This document shows, piece after piece, positions 18,508 through 26,508 of a stretch of 55,651 bases of DNA. Where the stretch lies: contig JAZLHU010000056.1 in assembly GCA_045616985.1 (NCBI GenBank), positions 1 through 55,651 on the forward strand. Reading direction: 5' to 3'. The notes beneath the pieces are model-generated. The model was not told the DNA's origin and made no database searches. It worked only from the letters and a program-made list of their open reading frames with translations. Origin of the DNA: RUG13409 sp045616985 (GTDB lineage Bacteria > Bacillota > Clostridia > Peptostreptococcales > Anaerovoracaceae). Every line of letters starts with the position of its first letter. The first letter of the stretch is position 1. The position numbers were made by a program, and so were the translations under genes.

Positions 18508-19497
18508 TTACCTGAGTTTATATGTGCGGTATTGTTCGCTTCCATGAGGGTCAATACGAACGATTTTATCTTCAGCAAGCAAACGATCTATGTGTGAAAG
18601 GCATTCGCCTGTTGCAAACCAGAACTGAACAGGAGGAAACGAACCGTCAGGATTCATGTGAATGCTCCATTTCATCAGTTTCGTAATGTCATAGGCATTA
18701 AGAGGCTTTTCGCTGTTGCCTATGATATTCATCACCTCGTGTAGTCTTTCATGGTGATGGGCGATAATGGTGTCAATTCTCTTGTGATAATCTCCTGGCT
18801 CTCTGTGACCGGGGCAAGCCTGTTTAACAGGGTATGCTTTGCAGCGTCTTAAGCTGTCAAGATACCATCCGAGCATATCATCCTTTCCCGGCCATGCGGT
18901 GATGTTCGGAGTTATGTCAAAGAGTATATGGTCTCCCGTAAGCATAATGCCTTCCTTTTCTATCCAGAACATCGAGTTGCCTACAGTGTGTCCCGGAACC
19001 TCAACAGCTTCGATTTTGTGATATTTGGCCTCAAAGATATCTCCATTGTGATAAGGAACAATTATCCCGTCCCGGTCTTGGGATCTGTATTTGGCAGATG
19101 GACTTTCCCTTGACATCAGATCTATGTATTCCTGACTTGCACCTTCAAGCAAATCCCGTTCGGCTCTTATTCTTTTAACATTTTTTGCCCACCGGTTCTG
19201 CCACCAGAAGTCATCTTCATTCAGATAGACGTGTTTTCCTTTGCCGTGGAATTTATCGTTTTGTCCTGTGTGGTCGGCATGCATATGTGTGTTTAATATG
19301 CTGATTCTGTCGATGTTTGCCCCGATCTTTTTTAAGCCCTCGCTTAAATCCTCGTAGCACTGCGGCATATTGAATCCGGTATCAACAAGGTAGTCTTCAT
19401 CTAAACCTTCTATGAAGTAACTGTTTAAATTTCCAAGGGGACTGCCCTGGAGTCTTAGCTTTATTCTGTATATTCCTTTTGCAACTTCATCAACCAT
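18508..19497 (-). CDS. Metallo-beta-lactamase-fold hydrolase
   Basis: A 329-residue binuclear zinc hydrolase of the MBL superfamily, glyoxalase-II-like branch. Metal ligands are visible: THMHADHTG (H71, H73, D75, H76), VPGHTVGN (His) and LTGDHI (Asp), with a final CPGHREPG histidine. A helical C-terminal extension after about residue 240 resembles the winged-helix-like tail of LACTB2-type hydrolases. The substrate is unknown. GAGGAA precedes the ATG. It leads a two-gene operon with the PlsC-like acyltransferase, which hints at lipid or thioester chemistry, and is divergent from the liv operon. Confidence 0.88.
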   Translation of the reverse strand: MVDEVAKGIYRIKLRLQGSPLGNLNSYFIEGLDEDYLVDTGFNMPQCYEDLSEGLKKIGANIDRISILNTHMHADHTGQNDKFHGKGKHVYLNEDDFWWQNRWAKNVKRIRAERDLLEGASQEYIDLMSRESPSAKYRSQDRDGIIVPYHNGDIFEAKYHKIEAVEVPGHTVGNSMFWIEKEGIMLTGDHILFDITPNITAWPGKDDMLGWYLDSLRRCKAYPVKQACPGHREPGDYHKRIDTIIAHHHERLHEVMNIIGNSEKPLNAYDITKLMKWSIHMNPDGSFPPVQFWFATGECLSHIDRLLAEDKIVRIDPHGSEQYRTYKLR

Positions 19498-19530
19498 TGA
19501 TATTCCTCTTTTTGCAAATTATTTTTGAAA

Positions 19531-19559
19531 AGTATATCAAAACGAAATGCGTTTTACAA
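19531..19559 (-). promoter_or_regulatory. Sigma-A promoter for the hydrolase-acyltransferase operon
   Basis: Minus strand: TTGTAA (-35, 19554-19559), 17-bp spacer, extended -10 TGA-TATACT (box at 19531-19536). The -35 lies only 4 bp from the GTCCG repeat cluster. Confidence 0.65.
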
Positions 19560-19562
19560 TCA

Positions 19563-19590
19563 GTCCGCAGCATACGGACAACTGTCCGCA
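19563..19590. promoter_or_regulatory. Operator-like GTCCG/CGGAC/GTCCG repeat cluster
   Basis: GTCCG (19563-19567), its complement CGGAC (19575-19579) and GTCCG again (19584-19588); the two direct copies extend to GTCCGCA. The centre copy can pair with either flank. The cluster sits between the two divergent -35 boxes (19559 and 19627), where a shared regulator could act on both operons. Function is inferred. Confidence 0.45.
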
Positions 19591-19626
19591 AAAGTTTCTC
19601 TGTGACGAATTTATGCTTCAAATCCC

Positions 19627-19655
19627 TTGAAAGCCTTTTGTTTGGCGGTTATAAT
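19627..19655 (+). promoter_or_regulatory. Sigma-A promoter for the liv operon
   Basis: TTGAAA (-35, 19627-19632), 17-bp spacer, TATAAT (-10, 19650-19655), about 60 bp before the SBP start. Confidence 0.75.
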
Positions 19656-19714
19656 AGCCGGGTATTTTTATTTTTGCCACATAATATAGAAAAAAATTTA
19701 TGGAGGATTTACAT

Positions 19715-20998
19715 ATGAAAAAATTATCGGCAATTGTACTTGCATTTGTAATGGTACTCAGCCTTGCGGCTTGCGGCGGCGAAGGCGGAGGAGCAAAGAT
19801 TGATCACAACACAGACGGAAAGAAGGTTGCTTATGTACTTACAGAGGTAGGTGACACATATTCCCTCGGACTTGGTTCAAGCTTTGCAACAGCATTCAAG
19901 GCTGCAGGCGGAGAGGTTATTGAAGAATCCTTCCCGGCAAATACAACGGACTTTAACTCTTATCTTCAGAACGCTATCAATAAGAGTGCTGATGTTATCT
20001 TTACGCCAAACTCAACAACTGTAGCGTCCAACCTTATTACTCAGGCTGCAGATAAAGGACTTGATATTCCTCTTATGGCAGGAGATACATGGGAATCTTC
20101 AGTTATTCTTGATGCTGCAAAGGGCACAGGACTTGATGTATACTGCTCCACATTCTTCGATGAAAACGATGGATCCGGTGCAGCAAAGACATTTGTAAGC
20201 GGGTTTAAGGCATGGCTCAATGCTAACGCTCAGATGAAGACAAATAACGGCGGAAACGATATAGTAGCTGCTGTATCTGCTCTCGGATTTGATGCATACA
20301 ATGTTGCTTACGAGGCAATTCAGGCTGCTCTCGATGAAAAGGGCGAAGCTGCTACATCCCTCGATATTGCTGCAGCTCTTTGGGCAGTAGACTTTAAGGA
20401 TGCTGCTACAGGTTCAATCAAGTTCGATCAGACAGGAGATGCTATCAAGGACACAGCTTATGTAAAAAGAGCAAACGAAGGCGCATTTGCATTTGAAACA
20501 GTTCAGTCTGTTGCAAACAATGCAGCACAGGGTAAGGCTCTTGATTACAGCGGACTTGCAGCGAGCAGTCCTGTAGTTAAGGACGGCAAGATCTATGTTG
20601 GAGTATATCAGCCGCAGTCCGGAGCAAACGGTGCGGGCGGTAAACAGGAAGTCCTCGGAATTCAATATGCAAATTCAGTAAAAAATTCCCTTACATCAGG
20701 TGGAAAGATATATGAAATCGAACTCGTGATCGTTGACAATGAATCCGATGAAAACAAAGCGGTATCCGCTGCTTCCAAGATCGTTGCCGACGGAGCTTGC
20801 GTTGCACTCGGTTCCTACGGTTCCGGAGTTTCCGTCGCTGCTGCCAAAACATTCTACGATGCAGGTGTTCCCGCAATAGGCTGTTCCTGCACAAATACTC
20901 TTGTAACAGAAGGACACGATCTCTACTTCAGAATCTGCTTCCTTGACCCGTTCCAGGGTGGTGTAATGGCAAACTTCGCACTTACAAAGATTCAGTAA
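19715..20998 (+). CDS. Circularly permuted Liv-type substrate-binding lipoprotein
   Basis: Extracytoplasmic receptor of the liv ABC transporter, expected to bind branched-chain or similar amino acids. The 427-residue lipoprotein has a signal ending LAAC (C20). The order of the mature part is unusual. Residues 35 to about 275 (KVAYVLTEVGDTYS, IPLMAGDTWES, TNNGGNDIVAAVSALG, GSIKFDQTGDAIKDTAY) correspond to the normal second half of LivJ/LivK proteins through their usual C-terminus. After a short linker, residues 292-427 (IYVGVYQPQSGANGAGGKQ, ELVIVDNESDENKAVSAA, GSYGSG, DLYFRICFLDPFQGGVMANF) are the normal first half. The gene stops just where that half would run into the second. ATG 19715 follows GGAGG. 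The frame is intact and livHMGF follow, so it is probably functional. The substrate is not readable. Confidence 0.9.
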   Translation: MKKLSAIVLAFVMVLSLAACGGEGGGAKIDHNTDGKKVAYVLTEVGDTYSLGLGSSFATAFKAAGGEVIEESFPANTTDFNSYLQNAINKSADVIFTPNSTTVASNLITQAADKGLDIPLMAGDTWESSVILDAAKGTGLDVYCSTFFDENDGSGAAKTFVSGFKAWLNANAQMKTNNGGNDIVAAVSALGFDAYNVAYEAIQAALDEKGEAATSLDIAAALWAVDFKDAATGSIKFDQTGDAIKDTAYVKRANEGAFAFETVQSVANNAAQGKALDYSGLAASSPVVKDGKIYVGVYQPQSGANGAGGKQEVLGIQYANSVKNSLTSGGKIYEIELVIVDNESDENKAVSAASKIVADGACVALGSYGSGVSVAAAKTFYDAGVPAIGCSCTNTLVTEGHDLYFRICFLDPFQGGVMANFALTKIQ

Positions 20999-21011
20999 TT
21001 AAGGTGTTTGT

Positions 21012-21884
21012 ATGAACTACATACCGTATCTTCTGGCAGGTCTGTCAGTAGGAAGTCAATACGCGTTAATTGCCATAGGCTATACAATGGTCTATGGCAT
21101 TTTGCGTTTAATTAACTTTGCTCATGGCGACCTCTTTATGGTATCAGGCATATTGATGGTTTATATTTCGGCATCTGTGCCCTGGTACATTTCTATGCCT
21201 TTGGTGTTGATTCTTACGGCATTTATAGGGTTTATGATCGAACGCTGCGCTTATTCGCCGCTTCGTTCATCTCCGAGAATGTCTGTAATGGTATCCGCTA
21301 TCGGCGTTTCATATCTGCTTCAGAACCTGGTTTACTATATAACAGGCGGACTTGCAAAGCAGTACCCGGCGCTGCCTTTCCTTTCCAACAGAGTTAAGTT
21401 CTTCGGGATCGGAGACAAGCTGGTAATTTTCGTTACTCCGGTACTGGTAATCATTATCATGGTTTTACTGATTCTTCTTATCAATCATACAAAGATTGGT
21501 ATGGCAATGAGGGCTGTATCAAGAGACTTTGAGGCAAGCAAGCTTATGGGTATCAAGATCGACAGGATCATTTCCCTTACGTTTGTAATCGGATCTTTTC
21601 TGGCAGGTCTCGGAGCCTTGCTTTACTTTACGAAATATACAGGAGTTCAGCCGCTCTCCGGTTCGCTTCCGGGACTTAAGGCCTTTGTTGCTGCCGTATT
21701 CGGCGGTATAGGCTCCATTCCGGGAGCTGTTGTGGGTGCCCTTGTGATAGGCATTGTTGAAAATCTTGCCGTTGCGATCGGACTTTCTACCTACAAGGAT
21801 GCATTTACATTCATATTGCTTATAATCATCCTCATCGTAAAGCCTACAGGTATTTTCGGTGAGAAGACTATTGATAAGGTTTAG
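21012..21884 (+). CDS. livH: Liv ABC transporter permease LivH
   Basis: One of the two membrane subunits of the branched-chain amino acid importer. The 290-residue protein has about eight helices, with the LivH opening GLSVGSQYALIAIGYTMVYG (7-26 region), RLINFAHGD, and the ATPase-contact stretch MRAVSRDFEASKLMGI near residue 165. The C-terminal GGIGSIPGAVVGALVIGIVE is typical. An AAGGTG site precedes the ATG, 13 bp after the SBP stop, without a terminator between. Confidence 0.94.
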   Translation: MNYIPYLLAGLSVGSQYALIAIGYTMVYGILRLINFAHGDLFMVSGILMVYISASVPWYISMPLVLILTAFIGFMIERCAYSPLRSSPRMSVMVSAIGVSYLLQNLVYYITGGLAKQYPALPFLSNRVKFFGIGDKLVIFVTPVLVIIIMVLLILLINHTKIGMAMRAVSRDFEASKLMGIKIDRIISLTFVIGSFLAGLGALLYFTKYTGVQPLSGSLPGLKAFVAAVFGGIGSIPGAVVGALVIGIVENLAVAIGLSTYKDAFTFILLIIILIVKPTGIFGEKTIDKV

Positions 21885-21896
21885 GAGGGCTTTGTG

Positions 21897-22967
21897 ATGT
21901 TTAAAAATACAACAAAAGATGCAAAGTTCAACTTATTCCTTGCGGCACTTGTACTTGTACTCATGGTAGTTGTTCAGTTGGTATTCCCGCCAAGCAGCAT
22001 TGTGGTAAATGTATGCAAGAAAACCTGTATATATGCACTTGCTGCAGTTGCAATGAACCTTCTGAACGGTTTTACAGGACTGTTTTCGCTCGGTCAGGCA
22101 GGATTTATGGTAATCGGTGCTTACACCTATGCCATATTTACTGTTCCGACAGAAATCAGAGCATCAATTTTCTATCAGACAAACGGAGGCGTTATCAACT
22201 TCCGGCTGCCGGCTATTCTTGCCCTCGTCCTGGCAGGTCTTACAGCAGCGTTGTTTGCTTTTCTGATCGGACTTCCGGTTTTAAGATTAAAGTCCGACTA
22301 CCTTGCTATTGCAACTCTCGGCTTTGCTGAAATTGCGCGTACCGTAATCCAGTCTCCGGACCTGCTTGCGGTAACAAACGGTCCTAATCCTATCTCCGGA
22401 TTTACAAGCTTCGGCAATCTGATGGCTTATGTTGTATGCGCAGGTGTATGTATAGTATTTATTGTTCTGCTCATCAATTCATCGTACGGAAGAGCATTTA
22501 AGGCTATAAGAGATGACGAAATAGCAGCAGAAGCCATGGGCATCAATCTCGCTCACCATAAGAGACTTTCATTTGTAGTATCGTCCTTCTTTATGGGGAT
22601 AGCAGGTGCAATGCTTGCCATGTACAATTCATCACTTTCTGCAACCACATACACATCCTCGATGACTTATGAAATTCTGCTCATAGTTGTTATAGGAGGT
22701 ATCGGAAGCATTTCAGGAAGCATGATTGCAAGCTTCCTCTTTATTGCTTCTTCAGAGTGGTGGCTCAGATTCCTGGATTACGAAACAGTTCTTGAAAGCG
22801 GATTTAAGGTTCCGCTTCTTCGCGGAGGATTCAGAAAAGTCGTATTCTCTATTGTCATCATGATCATTGTCCTCTTCTTCCGTAAGGGACTTTTGGGTGA
22901 CCGGGAGCTTTCGATTTCAAGAATTGCAGGCAGAATCAGCAGGAAAAAGAAAGCGGAGGTGAAATAA
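21897..22967 (+). CDS. livM: Liv ABC transporter permease LivM
   Basis: The second membrane subunit of the importer, 356 residues and about ten helices. Recognised by NLLNGFTGLFSLGQAGFMVIG, the LKSDYLAIATLGFAEIAR stretch, the ATPase-contact motif RAFKAIRDDEIAAEAMGIN and GGIGSISGSMIAS. AGGAGG at 21883-21888 is best spaced to ATG 21897; a GTG three bases earlier is too close. Its stop touches the livG start. Confidence 0.94.
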   Translation: MFKNTTKDAKFNLFLAALVLVLMVVVQLVFPPSSIVVNVCKKTCIYALAAVAMNLLNGFTGLFSLGQAGFMVIGAYTYAIFTVPTEIRASIFYQTNGGVINFRLPAILALVLAGLTAALFAFLIGLPVLRLKSDYLAIATLGFAEIARTVIQSPDLLAVTNGPNPISGFTSFGNLMAYVVCAGVCIVFIVLLINSSYGRAFKAIRDDEIAAEAMGINLAHHKRLSFVVSSFFMGIAGAMLAMYNSSLSATTYTSSMTYEILLIVVIGGIGSISGSMIASFLFIASSEWWLRFLDYETVLESGFKVPLLRGGFRKVVFSIVIMIIVLFFRKGLLGDRELSISRIAGRISRKKKAEVK

Positions 22968-23831
22968 ATGCCTGAAATGACAGAAAAAAGGCCTTTGCTC
23001 GAACTTGAAAATGTCACCATGCAATTTGGCGGCGTAGTTGCAGTTAACAATCTTTCGCTTCAGATCAACGAGGGCGAAATCGTTGCTCTTATCGGTCCTA
23101 ACGGGGCAGGCAAGACAACTGCTTTTAACTGCATGACAGGTGTGTATCAGCCTGTAAACGGAAGAGTTATATATAAAGGGAAGACAATTGTATGTGCTCA
23201 TCCCGTAGGCAGGATGAAGAAGACCTATGCCGGAGAAAATGCCGATATGTATACGGCATTCCAGCAGATAGACCCTACGCCTGATGAAGTAACGAAAATG
23301 GGTATTGCAAGGACCTTCCAGAACATCAGACTCTGGAAGTCCATGACGGTATTTGACAATGTACTTGTTGCAAAGCACATGAGAGCAAAGCAAAACATGT
23401 TCTCGGCGGCTTTAAGACTTTCAAGACTTGAGGAAGCAAGAATGCGCCAGGAAACCGCAGAGCTTTTAATGGAACAGGATCTTCTTAAGTACAGGGACGA
23501 ACCTGCCATATCACTTCCGTACGGACTGCAAAGACGTCTTGAGATAGCAAGAGCTTTGGCAACGGAACCTGAGCTGCTGCTTCTTGATGAGCCTGCAGCA
23601 GGTATGAACCCGCAGGAAACTCAGGAGCTTGGCGAATTTATAGTACAGATTCAGAAAACCCATAAGCTGACGATCTTTATGATCGAGCATCATATGGATC
23701 TTGTCATGCAGTTCTCCGACAGAATATATGTTATAGACTTTGGTAAAGAAATTTGCCATGGCACGCCTGATGTCATCCAGAACGACCAGCGTGTAATCGA
23801 TGCATATCTGGGGGTGAGCGAGGATGAGTAA
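22968..23831 (+). CDS. livG: Liv ABC transporter ATPase LivG
   Basis: Cytosolic ATPase of the importer, 287 residues. Walker A is GPNGAGKTT (about 44-52), the LivG version of the signature is LPYGLQRRLEIARAL, Walker B is LLLLDEPAAGM, and the switch histidine is in IEHHMDLV. Between the first beta segment and GIARTFQNIRLW there is an extra stretch of roughly 20 residues (about 76-100, including YAGENADMYTAF) compared with E. coli LivG. GGAGGTGA overlaps the end of livM, so translation is coupled; the gene overlaps livF by 8 bp. Confidence 0.95.
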   Translation: MPEMTEKRPLLELENVTMQFGGVVAVNNLSLQINEGEIVALIGPNGAGKTTAFNCMTGVYQPVNGRVIYKGKTIVCAHPVGRMKKTYAGENADMYTAFQQIDPTPDEVTKMGIARTFQNIRLWKSMTVFDNVLVAKHMRAKQNMFSAALRLSRLEEARMRQETAELLMEQDLLKYRDEPAISLPYGLQRRLEIARALATEPELLLLDEPAAGMNPQETQELGEFIVQIQKTHKLTIFMIEHHMDLVMQFSDRIYVIDFGKEICHGTPDVIQNDQRVIDAYLGVSEDE

Positions 23832-24546
23832 TGTGCTTGAAATAAGAGACCTTAAGGTCAGCTACGGAGGAATCGAAGCCGTAAAAGGTATTTCATTTGA
23901 TGTTCCTCAGGGCGAAATCGTAACACTTATCGGAGCAAACGGCGCAGGGAAAAGTTCTACCTTGAGAACAATTTCCAATGTTGTAAGTGCAAAGGTAAGC
24001 GGAAGCATTAAGCTGAACGGTGAAGAGCTTTTGGGAATAAAGGCCAATGAAATTGTAAGGAAGGGCGTTACCATGGTGCCCGAAGGAAGAAAGATCTTTC
24101 CGGATCTTACAGTATCGGAAAACCTTAAAATCGGTGCATATTTAAGAAACGATAAGGATGCGATCCGGGAGGATCTTGAGTGGGTATTTAAGCTTTTCCC
24201 GAGACTTAAGGAGAGAACCTGGCAGCTTGGAGGCACCCTGTCCGGCGGCGAACAGCAGATGCTGGCTGTCGGGCGCGGGCTTATGAGCCGTCCGAAGCTT
24301 ATGATGATGGATGAGCCGTCTCTTGGTCTTGCCCCAATAGTTGTTCAGGGTATCTTTGATATCATAAGAACGGTCAATGAGGCCGGCGTTACCATTCTTC
24401 TTGTAGAACAAAACGCAAATATGGCTTTAAAGGCTGCGCATCATGCCTATGTTCTTGAGACCGGAAACATAACAAAAAGCGGGACCGGCGCAGAACTTCT
24501 GGCAGATGAATCCATCAAGGATGCATACCTCGGGAAGAAAAAATAA
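23824..24546 (+). CDS. livF: Liv ABC transporter ATPase LivF
   Basis: Second ATPase of the importer, 240 residues, the usual LivF length. Walker A GANGAGKSS, the LivF-specific VPEGRKIFPDLTVSENL, signature LSGGEQQMLAVGRGLM and Walker B LMMMDEPSLGL are all present. Its start overlaps livG by 8 bp, and it ends the operon. No clear terminator follows, only an imperfect inverted repeat around 24551-24585. Confidence 0.96.
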   Translation: MSNVLEIRDLKVSYGGIEAVKGISFDVPQGEIVTLIGANGAGKSSTLRTISNVVSAKVSGSIKLNGEELLGIKANEIVRKGVTMVPEGRKIFPDLTVSENLKIGAYLRNDKDAIREDLEWVFKLFPRLKERTWQLGGTLSGGEQQMLAVGRGLMSRPKLMMMDEPSLGLAPIVVQGIFDIIRTVNEAGVTILLVEQNANMALKAAHHAYVLETGNITKSGTGAELLADESIKDAYLGKKK

Positions 24547-24578
24547 AACACGAACATTTGCATGACAAAAAAGCGTTC

Positions 24579-24608
24579 TTGTTCGGTATTTCATTGCATT
24601 TGTATAAT
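24579..24608 (+). promoter_or_regulatory. Possible upstream promoter of oppA
   Basis: TTGTTC (24579-24584), 18-bp spacer, TATAAT (24603-24608). The -35 overlaps the right arm of an inverted repeat CGAACA (24551-24556)/TGTTCG (24580-24585), a possible operator. Weaker than the proximal promoter. Confidence 0.3.
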
Positions 24609-24653
24609 TATGAATAAATATTCAATTTTCTGTATAAATATTTAAAAAAAGAC

Positions 24654-24682
24654 TTGACATGCCATATATGGGAGATTATCAT
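24654..24682 (+). promoter_or_regulatory. Main sigma-A promoter for the opp operon
   Basis: Consensus TTGACA (-35, 24654-24659), 17-bp spacer, TATCAT (-10, 24677-24682), leaving a leader of about 67 bases before oppA. Confidence 0.75.
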
Positions 24683-24756
24683 AATTGCATATCAGATTAC
24701 GCTTTACCTTGATAAAGCAATAAAGTTGACTGTTAAATAAGGAGTAGATAAAAAAG

Positions 24757-26439
24757 ATGAAGACTTTAAAGAAAATTTTTTGCGGAGCGCTTGTACTTTG
24801 CATGATCTTTACCTTTGCCGCCTGCGGCGAGAAAAATCAGGCAGAAGTCAATAAGCCTGATGATTTGAAGATCATCAACGTAATGCTCAGCACAAACGTA
24901 ATGTCTCTTGATTGCAATCTTGCAACAGACGGAGACTCATTCGAAGTTATCGCAGGCTGCATCGACGGTCTGACACAAATGGATTCTGAAGGCGCAGCAA
25001 TTCCTGCTCTTGCAGAGTCTTGGGACATTTCCGATGACGGACTTACATGGACATTCCATCTTAGAGATGCTAAGTGGTCCAACGGAGATCCTGTTACAGC
25101 AAACGACTTCGTATTTGCATGGAAAACAGCTTGCCTTACTAACGAAGAATACGGCTACATGCTCGACTCTTCCGTAGGCTGCGTAAAGAATGCAGATGCT
25201 ATTATGTATGATGGTGCAGACGTTGATACACTCGGCGTTTTGGCAAAGGATGACAAGACATTCGTGGTTGAACTGGAAGCTCCTGTTTCCTTCTTTGATT
25301 CGCTTATGTACTTCCCGACATTCTATCCGCTCAATGAAAAGTTCTACACAGGACTTGAAGAGGGAACATACGGAACATCTCCGGAAACATTCCTCTCCTG
25401 CGGTGCTTACCTTCTTTCCGACTATACACCGGGAACAGCAAGCTTTACACTTTCAAAGAATCCTGATTACTGGGATGCAGCTAATATAGATATTGACGAA
25501 ATCAAGTATCAGGTTGTTGGTTCTTCCGATAACGCTCTTACGGCATTTAAGAACGGTTCCCTTGATCTCGTTGCTATTTCCGGAGACCAGGTTGCGGCAG
25601 TAAAGGCTGACGCTGAACTTTCCAAGAAACTTAAAGTAACAGGTGCAGGTTACATGTGGTACCTCACATTCTCACAGACAAAGAACAACGCAGACGGACT
25701 TCTTGCCAACACAAACCTTCGTCTTGCATTTACAAATGCTATCGACAGAGAATCTCTTGTTGAGAACTACGTAATGGACGGATCCCTTGCTACATTCACG
25801 GCGGTTCCGCCGCAGTTCGCAGCTTCTGCTACAACAGGCGAAGACTTTTCCGCTGACCAGAAGAAGTTCCAGCAGTATTGCGACTTTAACGTTGCAAAGG
25901 CTCAGGAATACCTCGAAGCAGCTAAGAAGGAACTCGGAAAAGATTCATTCAACTTCACAATGATCTTCGGAAACAACGAAGGTGACGAAGTCACAAAGGT
26001 AGCTCAGGCTATCAAGGAACAGGTTGAAGCTAACCTCCCCGGAGTTACAATTGATCTTCAGGCTATGAGCAAGGCTGAAAGACTTGACAAGATGCAGAAA
26101 GATAACTATGAAGTTGCTCTTACACGTTGGGGACCGGACTATGCAGATCCTATGACATATATGGGAATGTGGATTACCGACAACGCAAACAACTATGGTT
26201 TCTGGAGCAATGCTGATTACGATCAGCTCATTAAGGATTGCACAACAGGCGCATATGTATCTGACTACGATGCCCGTTGGGCAGCTCTCTATGAAGCAGA
26301 AGAAATCGCAATGTCCGAAGCAGTTATTGCACCTCTTTACACAAAGGCAAGTGCAAACCTTATCAACGAAAAGCTCTCCGGCGTAGACTTCCACCCGGTA
26401 GCACTCAACAGAGTTTATAAAGGCGCAACAGTAAAATAG
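24757..26439 (+). CDS. oppA: Oligopeptide ABC transporter substrate-binding lipoprotein
   Basis: Captures peptides outside the cell for the Opp importer. The 560-residue protein has a lipoprotein signal ending FAAC (C23) and the family-5 solute-binding fold: LAESWDISDDGLTWTFHL, WSNGDPVTANDFVFAWK (about 107-123), ALTAFKNGSLDL, NLRLAFTNAIDRESLV and RWGPDYADPMTYM. AAGGAG precedes ATG 24757. A strong hairpin separates it from oppB, consistent with the usual excess of SBP over permease. Peptide length preference cannot be read from sequence. Confidence 0.95.
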   Translation: MKTLKKIFCGALVLCMIFTFAACGEKNQAEVNKPDDLKIINVMLSTNVMSLDCNLATDGDSFEVIAGCIDGLTQMDSEGAAIPALAESWDISDDGLTWTFHLRDAKWSNGDPVTANDFVFAWKTACLTNEEYGYMLDSSVGCVKNADAIMYDGADVDTLGVLAKDDKTFVVELEAPVSFFDSLMYFPTFYPLNEKFYTGLEEGTYGTSPETFLSCGAYLLSDYTPGTASFTLSKNPDYWDAANIDIDEIKYQVVGSSDNALTAFKNGSLDLVAISGDQVAAVKADAELSKKLKVTGAGYMWYLTFSQTKNNADGLLANTNLRLAFTNAIDRESLVENYVMDGSLATFTAVPPQFAASATTGEDFSADQKKFQQYCDFNVAKAQEYLEAAKKELGKDSFNFTMIFGNNEGDEVTKVAQAIKEQVEANLPGVTIDLQAMSKAERLDKMQKDNYEVALTRWGPDYADPMTYMGMWITDNANNYGFWSNADYDQLIKDCTTGAYVSDYDARWAALYEAEEIAMSEAVIAPLYTKASANLINEKLSGVDFHPVALNRVYKGATVK

Positions 26440-26460
26440 TTTAAAGCTCCTCCTATTGAT

Positions 26461-26502
26461 AACAAAGGGCGGTTTTAAGTACCGCCCTTTGTTGGTATTT
26501 TT
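26461..26502 (+). terminator. Strong hairpin between oppA and oppB (attenuating terminator)
   Basis: A perfect 13-bp stem (26461-26473 with 26481-26493) and 7-base loop, followed by a short GGTATTTTTG tract. It probably ends most transcripts after oppA and protects the oppA mRNA 3' end, with partial read-through into oppBCDF. Confidence 0.8.
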
Positions 26503-26508
26503 GACGAT

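Noticed and set aside
24547..24600. Inverted repeat CGAACA/TGTTCG after livF as a terminator
   Set aside because: The loop would be over 20 bases and no T-run follows; it is better seen as a possible operator near the oppA promoter.
26440..26508. End of the opp operon at the oppA hairpin
   Set aside because: oppBCDF follow in the same direction with no new promoter, so the hairpin is more likely an attenuator.
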